The notes: generated by a model not told the origin, from the letters alone. Shown: positions 17,156 through 25,679, counted from the stretch's first letter. The stretch is 64,000 bases of DNA from Acidobacteria bacterium UBA2994 (GCA_002346545.1 DEAA01000052.1:56825-120824); one strand, 5' to 3'. A program made the numbers and translations.

Positions 17156-19030
17156 CTAGGCTGAACCGCCGCAACAGGGGCAGCTCGCCGATCCACTCAG
17201 CATCACCGCTTCGGCGGCCTGAGCGTTCTCGGCGGCGGTCCGGCTAGGCGTCGCAAACATGGCGCCACCGGCCGCCTCTTCGCGCGCCTCTCGCTGCGCC
17301 ACCCCCGATGCCTGCCCGCGATACCCTGTGAAAATCTGGTACCGGTAATCGCCGACCGTGGTCCGGATGCGAATCCGGTCGGAGTCAACGACTTCTGCCG
17401 GCAGCTCCGAGCCGTTCTGAAGCACGACCGCATCGCTGGCGTTCGGCAGGTTCGTTACCGTCCAGCTCGTGTCCTGGCCACGACGCGAGCGGTCGGCTGC
17501 ATAGGTGCCGACATGAAGTACCCCGCTCTCAGGATCGTTCCAGGCCTGATCGACCCCCACGATCGGATACTCCACGCCTTCGACCGTCGGGGCGTTGTAT
17601 TTGTCCAGGTGCTTGCACTCGAACGCGTCGAGCCAACTCCCTTCCTGGATCTCCGACACCATCATCCGGGCCGTGCCCTGGCCACGGGGCCAGGGTTCGT
17701 TCAGGCCAAATCCCCAGCCAAAGCGGTCCCCGTCGTCACCAAACCACAGTGGCTCGTTGTCGCGCTCCGCCGCGGCGCTCAACCGGGCCGCCGCCGTGTG
17801 GTCACCCAGCGCCTTTGCAACGACCAATCCCAGCGGGTCAGGACCAATCTCCCGCCGCGGATCGCGCCAGCCCAGGGCGTTGGCCGCCGCGTCGTAGACC
17901 TGGGTGCCGATCTCGCGCGACTGCGGAAGGAGGTAGAACGCCAGCATGCCACTCCCCCCAGGTGGACCGTTCAGCTTGAAGTTCTCCAACGGATCGTAGA
18001 ACGCCGTTATCCACTCGAGCTCGTTTCGCTCGTTGAACCCCATGTAGTTGTCTTTCGCGAACTCGATCCAGTTCTCGAACGCTCCGTGTGCGCGGGTCAC
18101 CCCGAGCTGGTCCGATAGGTAGATTCCCAGCCCGGCGGCGCTGTTACACACCGGCCAGATTTTGGTGTTCTCGCACTGCGGGCCCTCTGGTCGCTCGGTG
18201 TACTGACGTTGCAGATGCTCGACCACCCTCGGCTGCGTCCACTCGAACTGTTGCCCCTCGAATCCCGCGATATGCCAAGGGCGCTCCCACTTGTCGTCAC
18301 CTGAGACGTACTTATAGATGCCCAGCACCAGATTCAACCAGCCTCGAAAGAATAGGTTGCCGTCGGCACCAATCGGGTCCGGCTGGAGCCCCCACGGCTC
18401 CACGCCGTTCGCCGTCCAACCGGGGTGGTCGTAGTTGCCACGAAGACGCTCCGGCCATCCGGCCATCATCCCGTCCGGATAGTTCCCTCGATCCGGACTC
18501 GTTCCGATAAAGCTGTTCCAATCGATGGCGGCCCAATAGGCCGTATGTCGGGTCGCCAATTCATCAAGGATCCGCGTATAGACCTCACGCCACGCGGGCG
18601 TTTGGTCGGCCATCAACAGCAACGGATAGCTCGAATCGCTCAGGTCGAAGCGCGGGTAGCTCAAGTACGGCAGTGCGCTGTACTGGTCCCACCAGGGATG
18701 GGGCCCATTACCACCAACGGTGAAGTCCGGCGTGCTGCGCTGCGAGGCCGCATCCATAGTGATGCCCCAAGGCAGTTCTTCGTCCCCCCGATAACTCCAG
18801 TCGTCAGGCGTGGTGGCCTTCTCCCACAGAAACCGCAACCACCCTTTTGTGCGGTCGTTGTGATGCGGATGGATGGTGGGCGTCGCGCGCTGCCCAGACC
18901 CGCCGACAGTCACGCCGACCGCGGCCGGTCGCGGTTCTTGTGGCGAACAACCGCTGGCTGCCGCTGCCCCGACAAGCAGGGCAGCATTCTCCATGAAATC
19001 ACGTCTCGAGCGAGAACTGGTTCTGACCAT
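17156..19030 (-). CDS. Linalool dehydratase/isomerase-like exported protein
   Basis: 624 aa. N-terminal Tat motif SRSRRDFMENAALLV, with Cys28 in AAAASGC that could also be a lipobox. The central region matches the linalool dehydratase-isomerase (Ldi) family as I recall it: FFRGWLNLVLGIYKYVSGDDKWE (as Ldi KGHLNLMYGLYQLVTG) and the C-x8-C-N-S block at Cys286 and Cys295 (CENTKIWPVCNSAAG), equal in spacing to the two catalytic Cys of Ldi. FENWIEFAKDNYMG and WITAFYDPLENF follow. It is longer than Ldi (about 400 aa), with extra N- and C-terminal sections. The C-terminus ends in an odd ASCPCCGGSA. No strong ribosome site precedes the ATG. A dehydratase or isomerase of terpenoid-like alcohols is possible; the substrate is inference. 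Confidence 0.75.
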   Translation of the reverse strand: MVRTSSRSRRDFMENAALLVGAAAASGCSPQEPRPAAVGVTVGGSGQRATPTIHPHHNDRTKGWLRFLWEKATTPDDWSYRGDEELPWGITMDAASQRSTPDFTVGGNGPHPWWDQYSALPYLSYPRFDLSDSSYPLLLMADQTPAWREVYTRILDELATRHTAYWAAIDWNSFIGTSPDRGNYPDGMMAGWPERLRGNYDHPGWTANGVEPWGLQPDPIGADGNLFFRGWLNLVLGIYKYVSGDDKWERPWHIAGFEGQQFEWTQPRVVEHLQRQYTERPEGPQCENTKIWPVCNSAAGLGIYLSDQLGVTRAHGAFENWIEFAKDNYMGFNERNELEWITAFYDPLENFKLNGPPGGSGMLAFYLLPQSREIGTQVYDAAANALGWRDPRREIGPDPLGLVVAKALGDHTAAARLSAAAERDNEPLWFGDDGDRFGWGFGLNEPWPRGQGTARMMVSEIQEGSWLDAFECKHLDKYNAPTVEGVEYPIVGVDQAWNDPESGVLHVGTYAADRSRRGQDTSWTVTNLPNASDAVVLQNGSELPAEVVDSDRIRIRTTVGDYRYQIFTGYRGQASGVAQREAREEAAGGAMFATPSRTAAENAQAAEAVMLSGSASCPCCGGSA

Positions 19031-19340
19031 AGCTGCTTTGCTGCATACTTTCTCACAGCTTGACCTGCAGGCGTAGCGTGCTCCGACGAGACGATAAGAC
19101 GTCTCTCAACTGAACGAAGAGCAAGTCATGCCCCGCTGCAATCAATGAAGCTGCCACGGTTCAGGACGTTTCCGACATTCAATTACAGGCCCACAAATTC
19201 CCTCAGATTCCCCTGGCTGCTTCACGCAACGGCTGGAGATGAAGAAGCCGACCACGTCGCTACTGCGCACACCGGACATCTCGGGAGCTCTGCCGGACGA
19301 TCAGCTAGTATGGACAGGCTCAAAGGGAGGGACTCGCCAG
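19031..19340. other. Divergent intergenic region, no gene seen
   Basis: Holds the divergent promoters of the Ldi-like gene and WGxPDLQG copy 4. I see short palindromic runs such as AGACGTCT near 19095 but no convincing promoter pair or hairpin, and no protein remnant. Confidence 0.35.
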
Positions 19341-20315
19341 ATGAATCTGCATCGTGCCCGCGCCGCTACGCTTTTCGCCATCGTTGTCGTCGCCGCCCAG
19401 TTGACACCGTCACCCGTCGCTGGCCAAGGCACGTCTCCCCGACTGTCGGACGGCACTCCCAACCTCCAGGGCATCTGGGACTTCGGCACCGTCACCCCGC
19501 TCCTGCGACCGGCTGCGCTAGGGGATCAGGCCTTTCTCTCCGCCGAACAAGCCGCCGAGTTCGAGGCCCAGCGCGCCGCAGCCGCCCAGGTCGAGGTGGC
19601 CCCGCGACCCGGCGATCCCGGCGCCTACAACCAGTTCTGGTTCGATCGAGGTAGCGCGGTAGTCGGGACGCGACGCACGTCACTCATCGTCGACCCGCCC
19701 AATGGGCAGCTCCCCGACTACACCGCGGAGGGCCGAGCTCGCAGGGCGGCCCGCGCCGCGGCGCGCGAGCGCAACGCGGGCCCCGAAGACCGTGACATCG
19801 ACGAGCGCTGCATCCTGGGCTTTAACTCTGGCCCGCCGATGATTCCTGGCGCCTACAACAACCTCGTCCACATCTTCCAAGCCCCGGGTTATGTGGTCGT
19901 AATGAACGAGATGGTGAACGACGTCCGGGTGATTCCCCTCGACGGTCGCGACCCCATCCCCCCGCACATCCAGCAATGGCGCGGCGACTCACGCGGCCGG
20001 TGGGAAGGCGAGACCCTCGTGGTCGAGACCCGCAATTTCCGCGACATCGGCACCGCGCACCCGGCCCCGAACATGGAGCGTCTAGAAGCGCTCGGGCCCA
20101 ACATGCACCTAATCGAGCGGTTCACCCGGCCTGACGATGGAATACTGCGCTACGAGTTCACCGTGAACGACCCCACCGCCTTCACCCAGCCGTGGAGCGC
20201 GGAGATGACGATGGCGCGGACCGAAGACACGCTGTTCGAATACGCCTGCCATGAGGGAAACTACGGGCTCTACAACATCCTCGCTGGGGCCCAAGCCGAA
20301 GCGCGGCAGCAATAG
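19341..20315 (+). CDS. WGxPDLQGxW-family exported protein, copy 4
   Basis: 324 aa. AGGGAGGG about ten bases before the ATG at 19341 decides this start over an upstream in-frame ATG at 19239, which would place 34 charged residues before the signal. Sec signal RAATLFAIVVVAAQ, cleavage at VAGQ. Landmarks: DGTPNLQGIWDFGTVTPLLRP, SAEQAAEFEAQR, RTSLIVDPPNGQLP, DERCILGFNSGPP, WRGDSRGRWEGETLVVET, RYEFTVNDPTAFTQPWSAEM, FEYACHEGNYGLYNILAGAQ. In this copy the usual W-G of the N-terminal motif is D-G. It precedes the PQQ-cupredoxin gene by 245 nt. The remnant at 22816-22923 is closest to this copy. Confidence 0.85.
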   Translation: MNLHRARAATLFAIVVVAAQLTPSPVAGQGTSPRLSDGTPNLQGIWDFGTVTPLLRPAALGDQAFLSAEQAAEFEAQRAAAAQVEVAPRPGDPGAYNQFWFDRGSAVVGTRRTSLIVDPPNGQLPDYTAEGRARRAARAAARERNAGPEDRDIDERCILGFNSGPPMIPGAYNNLVHIFQAPGYVVVMNEMVNDVRVIPLDGRDPIPPHIQQWRGDSRGRWEGETLVVETRNFRDIGTAHPAPNMERLEALGPNMHLIERFTRPDDGILRYEFTVNDPTAFTQPWSAEMTMARTEDTLFEYACHEGNYGLYNILAGAQAEARQQ

Positions 20316-20518
20316 TCGCCGCGCCGCGCCGCGCCCGCCAGGCCGCTGCATCCCAATCAGCGACGTTTAGGTAGAAGCCCAGCGGGAGGTAGCGGGCGGT
20401 TCCCGCTCGACCGCTGATGCCGGCCGTCCACCCGCATGAGCAGGTCGTCACGCCGTTACTGGAGCCCTCCATCCGAACCGACCGGATAAGTTGGTCGGCG
20501 AGTTAGCGAGTGCTCACG

Positions 20519-20546
20519 TTGACATCGGTCGCGAACGGTCGATAGT
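20519..20546 (+). promoter_or_regulatory. Candidate sigma70-type promoter
   Basis: TTGACA at 20519-20524, a 16-base spacer, then GATAGT at 20541-20546. This would start transcription about eight bases before the ATG of the PQQ-cupredoxin gene. Two TCGCGA palindromes (20528 and 20548) flank the -10, which could be an operator or chance. Confidence 0.4.
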
Positions 20547-20560
20547 CTCGCGAGGTGACC

Positions 20561-22582
20561 ATGACATTTCAACGACTGTCCCTGGTGCTTCTCGTGCTCT
20601 GTCTCGCCGCAGCTGGGGGGGCAACCGCCCAGAACGAGAACTGGCAGGCCTATCCGGCGGAAGAGTGGCCTTTGCCTGGTGGACACTTCGGCCAGACTCG
20701 GCATTCGACCCTGACCCAAATCACAACCGAGAATGTCGATCGGCTCCGAGGTGCTTGGGTGGCTGACCTGGACCGGGGCGAGGCGTCGCGGTCGGCGCTG
20801 GTCATGCGGAACGGTCTGGTATTTCTCCAAACCGGAAGCAGCATCCGGGCACTGGACGCGACCACAGGGGAAGAACGGTGGCGTCACGAAGCGCCGATCG
20901 GGCGGATGAACAAAGGTGTCGCGCTCGGGGCCGGGCTGGTGTTTGCGGGCCTTAACGACTCCCGACTGATCGCGCTCGACCAAGAGACCGGCGAGCTCGC
21001 GTGGGAACACCTCGTCGGAGTGGACGGACAGTGGGGTCAGTGGATCTCGTCACCGTCCACGTATGCCGACGGCCTGGTTATCACCGGCATGGCGAACGGC
21101 GACAGCTATCTGCGTGGACGTATTGCTGCGGTCGATGCCCGCACCGGAGAGAGACGCTGGACGTTCGAGGTCGTTCCCGAGCCGGGAGAGCTTGGGGCTG
21201 ACAGCTGGCCGGTAGACAGCGATGTCTGGAGATTTGGAGGCGGCGGGGTGTGGATGACCCCGACGGTCGACGCGGATCTGGGCATGTTCTACGTCGGGTC
21301 CGGAAACGCAGTGCCGATGTGGGGCGGCGAGCTGCGCCCGGGCGATAACCTGTTCACCTCTTCGGTCATCGCGCTCGACCTGCAGACGGGCGAGTACCGG
21401 TGGCATCAGCAGCTCGTGCACCACGACATGTGGGAGCACGACATGGCAACCCCGCTAATCGTCTACGACGCGATGGTGGAGGGAGAAACAACACGAGCCC
21501 TCGCGGCGATGCGCACCGATGGCTACCTCTTCATGTTCGACGCGAAGACCGGCGAGCCGATCTTCCCCATCGAAGAGAGGCCGGTCCCTCAAAACTCTTT
21601 CCTGAACACCTCACCCACCCAGCCGTTCCCAGTCGGGGCGGACAAGGTCGGTCAGGAGTGCGTAGATCCGGACATGATCCCAGACGGATTCCGCGCCGGC
21701 TGCTACTACGACCCGATCCCGCCCGAGCTGCCGAATATGTTCATTCCCTACATGACCATGCGGTTCGCCCCGATGTCCTACAGTCCCGTGACCGGCTACT
21801 TCTACGGGATGGCCTGCGTGTATCCCCGCTGGATCAAGCGGCCCGAGAACGGATGGTTCTTCACCAATACCACCGTCCGCGCGCCTGGACTGACCCAGCA
21901 TGGTCTGCACGTGGCGCTCGACAGTCGTACGAACACGCTGGCCTGGGAGCACCGCGTCCCTTACTCGGACTGCAATAGCAGCGGCGCCATGACGACGGCC
22001 AGCGGCCTTATGTTCCACACCGAGCCTGACGGAAACCTGGGCGCCTATGATCAGCGGACCGGCGATCTGCTGTGGCAGTTCCAGACCGGGCAGACCGGGA
22101 TCTTCGGCTCGAACGGCCACGGAGGCGGACCGGTCACCACCTACCAGATCGACGGCGTACAGTATGTCGCGCTCACGATGAACCGCTCGGTGTGGGCATT
22201 CAGACTCGACGGGACGATTGGGCCACGCCCGGCCCAGGAGCCTCCGTTCACCGTCTTCCCACACCAGGGCCCTGTCGACGCTACGAACAGCATCGAGCTA
22301 AAGCGGCTGACCACACAGAGCAACCAGAACACAGGCCGCAACGATGAATGGCACGATCCATACGGATTGACGCCGATGCGAGCGTCGGTGGCTAGGGGAG
22401 CGACCGTCACCTGGACCAACCCGACCGATCTGACCCACACCATCTCGGCGCGCGATGGCTCGTGGACGACCGGGCCTATCGCGGCAGGCGCTTCCGGTTC
22501 CGTCGTCATCGAGACGGCAGGCGAGCACGAGTACGTCTGCACCGAGCACCCGTGGACCATCGGTCAACTGGTCGTCGAATAG
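20561..22582 (+). CDS. PQQ-dependent dehydrogenase fused to a C-terminal cupredoxin domain
   Basis: 673 aa. Start at ATG 20561 with GAGG five bases upstream; a GTG six bases earlier is the alternative. Sec signal LVLLVLCLAAAGGATAQ. Residues about 30-560 form a quinoprotein propeller: WPLPGGHFGQTRHSTLTQI, TGEERWRHEAPIG, EPGELGADSW, GNAVPMWGGELRPGDNLF, VHHDMWEHDMATP, GEPIFPIEERPVPQ. The last 75 residues form a plastocyanin/azurin-like domain: RGATVTWTNPTDLTHTI and HEYVCTEHPWTIGQLVV. The His, Cys and His of these segments are the expected type-1 copper ligands. The fused copper domain could take electrons directly from the quinol, replacing the haem domain of quinohaemoproteins. A paralogue with the same architecture is at 41974-44037. 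Confidence 0.9.
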   Translation: MTFQRLSLVLLVLCLAAAGGATAQNENWQAYPAEEWPLPGGHFGQTRHSTLTQITTENVDRLRGAWVADLDRGEASRSALVMRNGLVFLQTGSSIRALDATTGEERWRHEAPIGRMNKGVALGAGLVFAGLNDSRLIALDQETGELAWEHLVGVDGQWGQWISSPSTYADGLVITGMANGDSYLRGRIAAVDARTGERRWTFEVVPEPGELGADSWPVDSDVWRFGGGGVWMTPTVDADLGMFYVGSGNAVPMWGGELRPGDNLFTSSVIALDLQTGEYRWHQQLVHHDMWEHDMATPLIVYDAMVEGETTRALAAMRTDGYLFMFDAKTGEPIFPIEERPVPQNSFLNTSPTQPFPVGADKVGQECVDPDMIPDGFRAGCYYDPIPPELPNMFIPYMTMRFAPMSYSPVTGYFYGMACVYPRWIKRPENGWFFTNTTVRAPGLTQHGLHVALDSRTNTLAWEHRVPYSDCNSSGAMTTASGLMFHTEPDGNLGAYDQRTGDLLWQFQTGQTGIFGSNGHGGGPVTTYQIDGVQYVALTMNRSVWAFRLDGTIGPRPAQEPPFTVFPHQGPVDATNSIELKRLTTQSNQNTGRNDEWHDPYGLTPMRASVARGATVTWTNPTDLTHTISARDGSWTTGPIAAGASGSVVIETAGEHEYVCTEHPWTIGQLVVE

Positions 22583-22945
22583 CAGCCGGCGTGACCGCGA
22601 CCACGCCATGCGGGCCAGACCCAAACCACGGGGATTCTTTAGGCACACTGCAACGAGCGCACCCGTGCCATTCTTGCGGGAGGTACCAGTCGGAGTGCCC
22701 ATCCGAGGATCACAACAGACCACGCAAGATCACACCTGGACGAAAAGCTACCAGGACGCCTCAGCCAATATGGGCCTACACCCACAGTCGTTGATGGACG
22801 TGTCTACAGGTGTAGACGGGCGCACATCGTTGGCGCGCGACCTTCGAGTATGCGTACGACGAGGGGAATTACGGCCTCTACAGCAGCCTGGCTAGAGTTC
22901 GGGCAGAGGCACGCCAGCACTAGTTTGAGCAGGCCTCCGAAAGCG
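22583..22945. other. Intergenic region holding one gene remnant
   Basis: Apart from the WGxPDLQG C-terminal remnant (22816-22923) I see no gene, hairpin or promoter in this stretch. Confidence 0.4.
22816..22923 (+). pseudogene. C-terminal remnant of a WGxPDLQGxW-family gene
   Basis: About 34 codons after a TAG read THR WRA TFEYAYDEGNYGLYSSL and end ARQH at a TAG. This lines up with the C-terminus of copy 4 (FEYACHEGNYGLYNIL, ending EARQQ). The otherwise invariant CHEG is YDEG here, showing decay. No further family sequence is recognisable upstream. It probably marks a former tandem copy downstream of the PQQ-cupredoxin gene. Confidence 0.75.
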
Positions 22946-23446
22946 TTAGCGCGCTCGCCACAGGAAGACTTCCCAGTCGCGGAGCGGATCCGGGCCGCCC
23001 ACCGGTGTGTCCATAGGCATCCCGGAACGACCGGACCACTGTTCAAGATAGGGGATCCGGGCGTCGCCGATAACCTCCGTGGCCCGCATCGGATAGGTTT
23101 CGCCGGCGAAACGCAGCCAGCCGTCGCCGCTGCCCGTACGCACCCGCTCAGCCCAGTAGCCACCGTCGGGACGAGTCGCCGTGATCACCATCTCCGGGGT
23201 GCCGACGTAAGACAGGTAGACGACGAAGGGGGGAAAGCCAGCCAGCTTCATCATGACCGGCCCCTCTAGATCGTTGAGCGGAGTGAAGTCGTCAGGAGCC
23301 GGCGTCTCAGTCCCCCCGATGATTACACCCGGCGTCCGCGAGAGTCCGGTATTACCGAGATACGGGGCGGTGAACATCCACCCCCCGATGCCACCCACCA
23401 GGGCGACTCCCACCACGGCTCCGATCATCGCCTGCTTCTCGGTCAC
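22946..23446 (-). CDS. Membrane-anchored hypothetical protein
   Basis: 166 aa, not recognised. One N-terminal membrane helix (AMIGAVVGVALVGGIGGWMF) is followed by a periplasmic or extracellular domain with a beta-rich pattern: FVVYLSYVG, EMVITATRPDGGYW, DGWLRFAGETYPMRATEV. It ends LRDWEVFLWRAR. The two short strands around GGYWAERVRTGSGDGW loosely resemble split-barrel flavin proteins, but I would not assign that. A minus-strand TATAAT at 23478-23483 gives a likely promoter. Its divergent partner is the DMT transporter 42 nt away. Confidence 0.65.
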   Translation of the reverse strand: MTEKQAMIGAVVGVALVGGIGGWMFTAPYLGNTGLSRTPGVIIGGTETPAPDDFTPLNDLEGPVMMKLAGFPPFVVYLSYVGTPEMVITATRPDGGYWAERVRTGSGDGWLRFAGETYPMRATEVIGDARIPYLEQWSGRSGMPMDTPVGGPDPLRDWEVFLWRAR

Positions 23447-23477
23447 AGCCCCTCCGTCTCGATTACCGTTTCAGGCG

Positions 23478-23483
23478 ATTATA
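23478..23483 (-). promoter_or_regulatory. Candidate -10 element (TATAAT, GTATAATCG motif)
   Basis: Minus-strand context GCGTATAATCGCC, about 32 bases upstream of the hypothetical gene start at 23446. The same GTATAATCG core precedes the genes starting at 34639 and 41261. No clear -35. Confidence 0.5.
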
Positions 23484-23488
23484 CGCAC

Positions 23489-24334
23489 GTGTCGCCTCGC
23501 CTGAGCATCCTGGTCGCCGCCCTCCTGTTCTCCACAGGAGGAACAATCATCAAGGCCACCGCGTTGACCAGCTGGCAGGTGACGGCTTTCCGGTCGCTCA
23601 TCGCGGCCGCCTTCCTCTGGGTGACCGTTTCTGGCGCCCGTCGCATCTGGGCGCCACGCACGCTCCTCGTCGGGGCTGCCTACGCCTCGACGCTCACCCT
23701 CTTCGTCCTAGCCAACAAGCTGACCACGGCGGCTAACACAATCTTTCTCCAGTCGACGGCGCCGATGTATCTGCTGGTCTTCGGGCCCTGGCTTCTGAAG
23801 GAGCCGCTCCGGCGCTCGGACGCCTGGCTCATCCTCGCAATGGCAGCCGGAATGGCGCTGTTCTTCGTCGGCGCGGCTCCCCCTACGGCCACTGCCACCG
23901 ACCCGCGCCTAGGCAACCTTCTGGGGGCCGTCGCCGGGCTAAGCTGGGCCCTGACTATCCTCGGACTCCGCTGGCTGGGCGCAAACGCTGCGTCACCCCT
24001 GGCCGGAGCCAAGGCTGTCGTCGCTGGCAATTTGATCGCGGCGATCCTGTGCCTCCCGCTTGCATTTCCCGTGGCGGAGACTGACTGGTTCGACTGGGGG
24101 TTGATGGCGTATCTCGGCGTCTTCCAGATCGGCGTGGCCTACATCCTGATGACCCGCGGCATGCGCAGCGTGCCAGCGCTCGAGGCGTCGCTGCTCCTGC
24201 TGCTGGAACCGGTCGCCAGCGCATTCTGGGCCTGGCTGTTCCATGGCGAGCAGCCAGATCCGTGGTCACTGGCCGGCTCCTTCCTTATCCTGGCCGCCAC
24301 GGTGCTGCGCGTCCTGGCGGGCCGCCGCGGCTGA
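23489..24334 (+). CDS. DMT-superfamily (EamA) membrane transporter
   Basis: 281 aa with about ten hydrophobic helices in two five-helix halves, as in EamA/RhaT permeases that export or import small metabolites. Visible helices include LSILVAALLFSTGGTIIKATAL, SLIAAAFLWVTV, LILAMAAGMALFFVGAA, LLGAVAGLSWALTILGL and VLEPVASAFWAWLFHGE-like C-terminal sequence (LLEPVASAFWAWLFHGEQP), a conserved EamA signature. The start is GTG with no ribosome site; an AT-rich GATTAT six bases before it may be a -10 of a leaderless mRNA. The cargo is unknown. It is divergent from the hypothetical gene and 60 nt upstream of the ADP-ribosylglycohydrolase-like gene. Confidence 0.9.
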   Translation: MSPRLSILVAALLFSTGGTIIKATALTSWQVTAFRSLIAAAFLWVTVSGARRIWAPRTLLVGAAYASTLTLFVLANKLTTAANTIFLQSTAPMYLLVFGPWLLKEPLRRSDAWLILAMAAGMALFFVGAAPPTATATDPRLGNLLGAVAGLSWALTILGLRWLGANAASPLAGAKAVVAGNLIAAILCLPLAFPVAETDWFDWGLMAYLGVFQIGVAYILMTRGMRSVPALEASLLLLLEPVASAFWAWLFHGEQPDPWSLAGSFLILAATVLRVLAGRRG

Positions 24335-24394
24335 CCGCGCCCCCCCGTTCGACATACAATCACCGTTTTGCTCGACCATCAGCAGGAGTCCCAG

Positions 24395-25642
24395 ATGCAC
24401 GCCCGTTGCCTCGGCCTTGTCCTACTGCCCAGCCTCCTTGCCGCGGTACCCGCCGCCGCACAGGACGACCACCACGTCATCTCCACCGACGAGTTCCGCG
24501 AGAAGATCGAAGGCTTCTGGCACGGCCAGCTCGTCGGCAACTATCTGGGTTTCCCTTTCGAGAACCTGTATGTCGAGGAACCGATTCCTGTCCTCGTCGA
24601 CCGGTACTACACCACCGCCAACAGCGGCGACCTCGAGATCAACGGGAACGACCTGCGGGGGAACACGCACCTTTTCGCCGGGACGTTTGGCGGCGCTTGG
24701 TCGGACGACGACACCGATATCGAGTTCGTCACGCTGCATGCGGTCGAAGAACATGGACTCGACATCACCTACGAGGAGATCGGGCAGGCCTGGATGCGCC
24801 ATATCAACCGCCGCATCTGGGTGGCGAACCGGACCGCCCGCACCCTGATGGACGAAGGTCTGGTACCACCAGCGACCGGGGCTAAGGAGAACAATGAGAA
24901 CTGGTTTCAGATCGACCCGCAGCTCGTCAACGAGATCTGGAGCGTGTTCTACCCCGCAATGCCGACCAAGGCGGCTGAACAGGCCGAGTGGGGCGCGCGG
25001 ATCACCAACGACGACTGGGGCACGCACCCGACCATCGCCTACGGCCTGATGTACAGCGCGGCGTTCTACGAGCAGGACACCGAGGCGCTGGTCCGCATGG
25101 CACTCGACGTGCTCCCCGTCGATAGCCCCTTCACCGAAGGGATGCACGACGTGCTCCGCTGGTGGCAGGAGAATCCGGACTGGCGTGACACCCGCCAGCT
25201 GATTCACGACAAGTACTACCGCTACACAAAGGGGGATTACGAGGCGCCGGTCTCGGTCGTGTCCTCGCTCAACAACGGCCTGACGGGCATCATGGCCATC
25301 CTGTACGGCGAGGGCGACTTCGAGCGCTCCGTCGGCATCGCGGTCTCCGCCGGCTACGACTGCGACAACCAGGCAGCGACGGTGGCCGGTCTCATCGGCG
25401 TGCTCAAGGGCGGCTCCACCATCCCGCACCGGTTCACGCATGACCTGGGCCCGGGCACCTGGGACACGCCGTTCAACAACTCCTACGTCAACTTCTCCCG
25501 GGACGAGATCCCGGTGCAGACCCCGATCAACGAGATCATCGACCGGATCATCGCCGTTTCAGAGCAAGCCATCTTCGCCGCCGGCGGTCGCAAGGTGGTC
25601 GACGCCGGGACGACGCATTACTGGATTCCTAAAGGGTTATAA
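24395..25642 (+). CDS. Exported ADP-ribosylglycohydrolase-family protein
   Basis: 415 aa. Start ATG 24395, with AGGAG nine bases upstream; an earlier TTG frame start is not needed. Sec signal CLGLVLLPSLLAAVPAAAQ. The mature part has FWHGQLVGNYLGFPFE, WSDDDTDIEFVTL and GYDCDNQAATVAGLIGV, which correspond to the acidic metal-binding motifs of the ADP-ribosylglycohydrolase (DraG/ARH) fold; the last usually reads GGDxD. Family enzymes remove ADP-ribose from proteins or metabolites in the cytoplasm, so an exported member probably acts on another glycoside-like bond. The gene ends at TAA 25640-25642, inside the promoter of the next gene. Confidence 0.85.
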   Translation: MHARCLGLVLLPSLLAAVPAAAQDDHHVISTDEFREKIEGFWHGQLVGNYLGFPFENLYVEEPIPVLVDRYYTTANSGDLEINGNDLRGNTHLFAGTFGGAWSDDDTDIEFVTLHAVEEHGLDITYEEIGQAWMRHINRRIWVANRTARTLMDEGLVPPATGAKENNENWFQIDPQLVNEIWSVFYPAMPTKAAEQAEWGARITNDDWGTHPTIAYGLMYSAAFYEQDTEALVRMALDVLPVDSPFTEGMHDVLRWWQENPDWRDTRQLIHDKYYRYTKGDYEAPVSVVSSLNNGLTGIMAILYGEGDFERSVGIAVSAGYDCDNQAATVAGLIGVLKGGSTIPHRFTHDLGPGTWDTPFNNSYVNFSRDEIPVQTPINEIIDRIIAVSEQAIFAAGGRKVVDAGTTHYWIPKGL

Positions 25643-25666
25643 TATTGAGACTGAGACTCAGTCTCA
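25638..25666 (+). promoter_or_regulatory. TATAAT -10 and 21-bp palindromic operator-like site
   Basis: TATAAT at 25638-25643 is followed two bases later by a near-perfect palindrome at 25646-25666: TGAGACTGAG, a central A, then CTCAGTCTCA. This AT-rich stretch stands out in GC-rich DNA and precedes the propeller lipoprotein gene by 13 nt. Position just downstream of the -10 fits a repressor site; a transcript hairpin is the alternative. No -35 is clear. Confidence 0.6.
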
Positions 25667-25679
25667 CTACAATACAATA

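Noticed and set aside
24422..25441. 339-codon minus-strand open frame opposite the ADP-ribosylglycohydrolase-like gene
   Set aside because: Antisense shadow; the plus-strand frame has signal peptide and family motifs.
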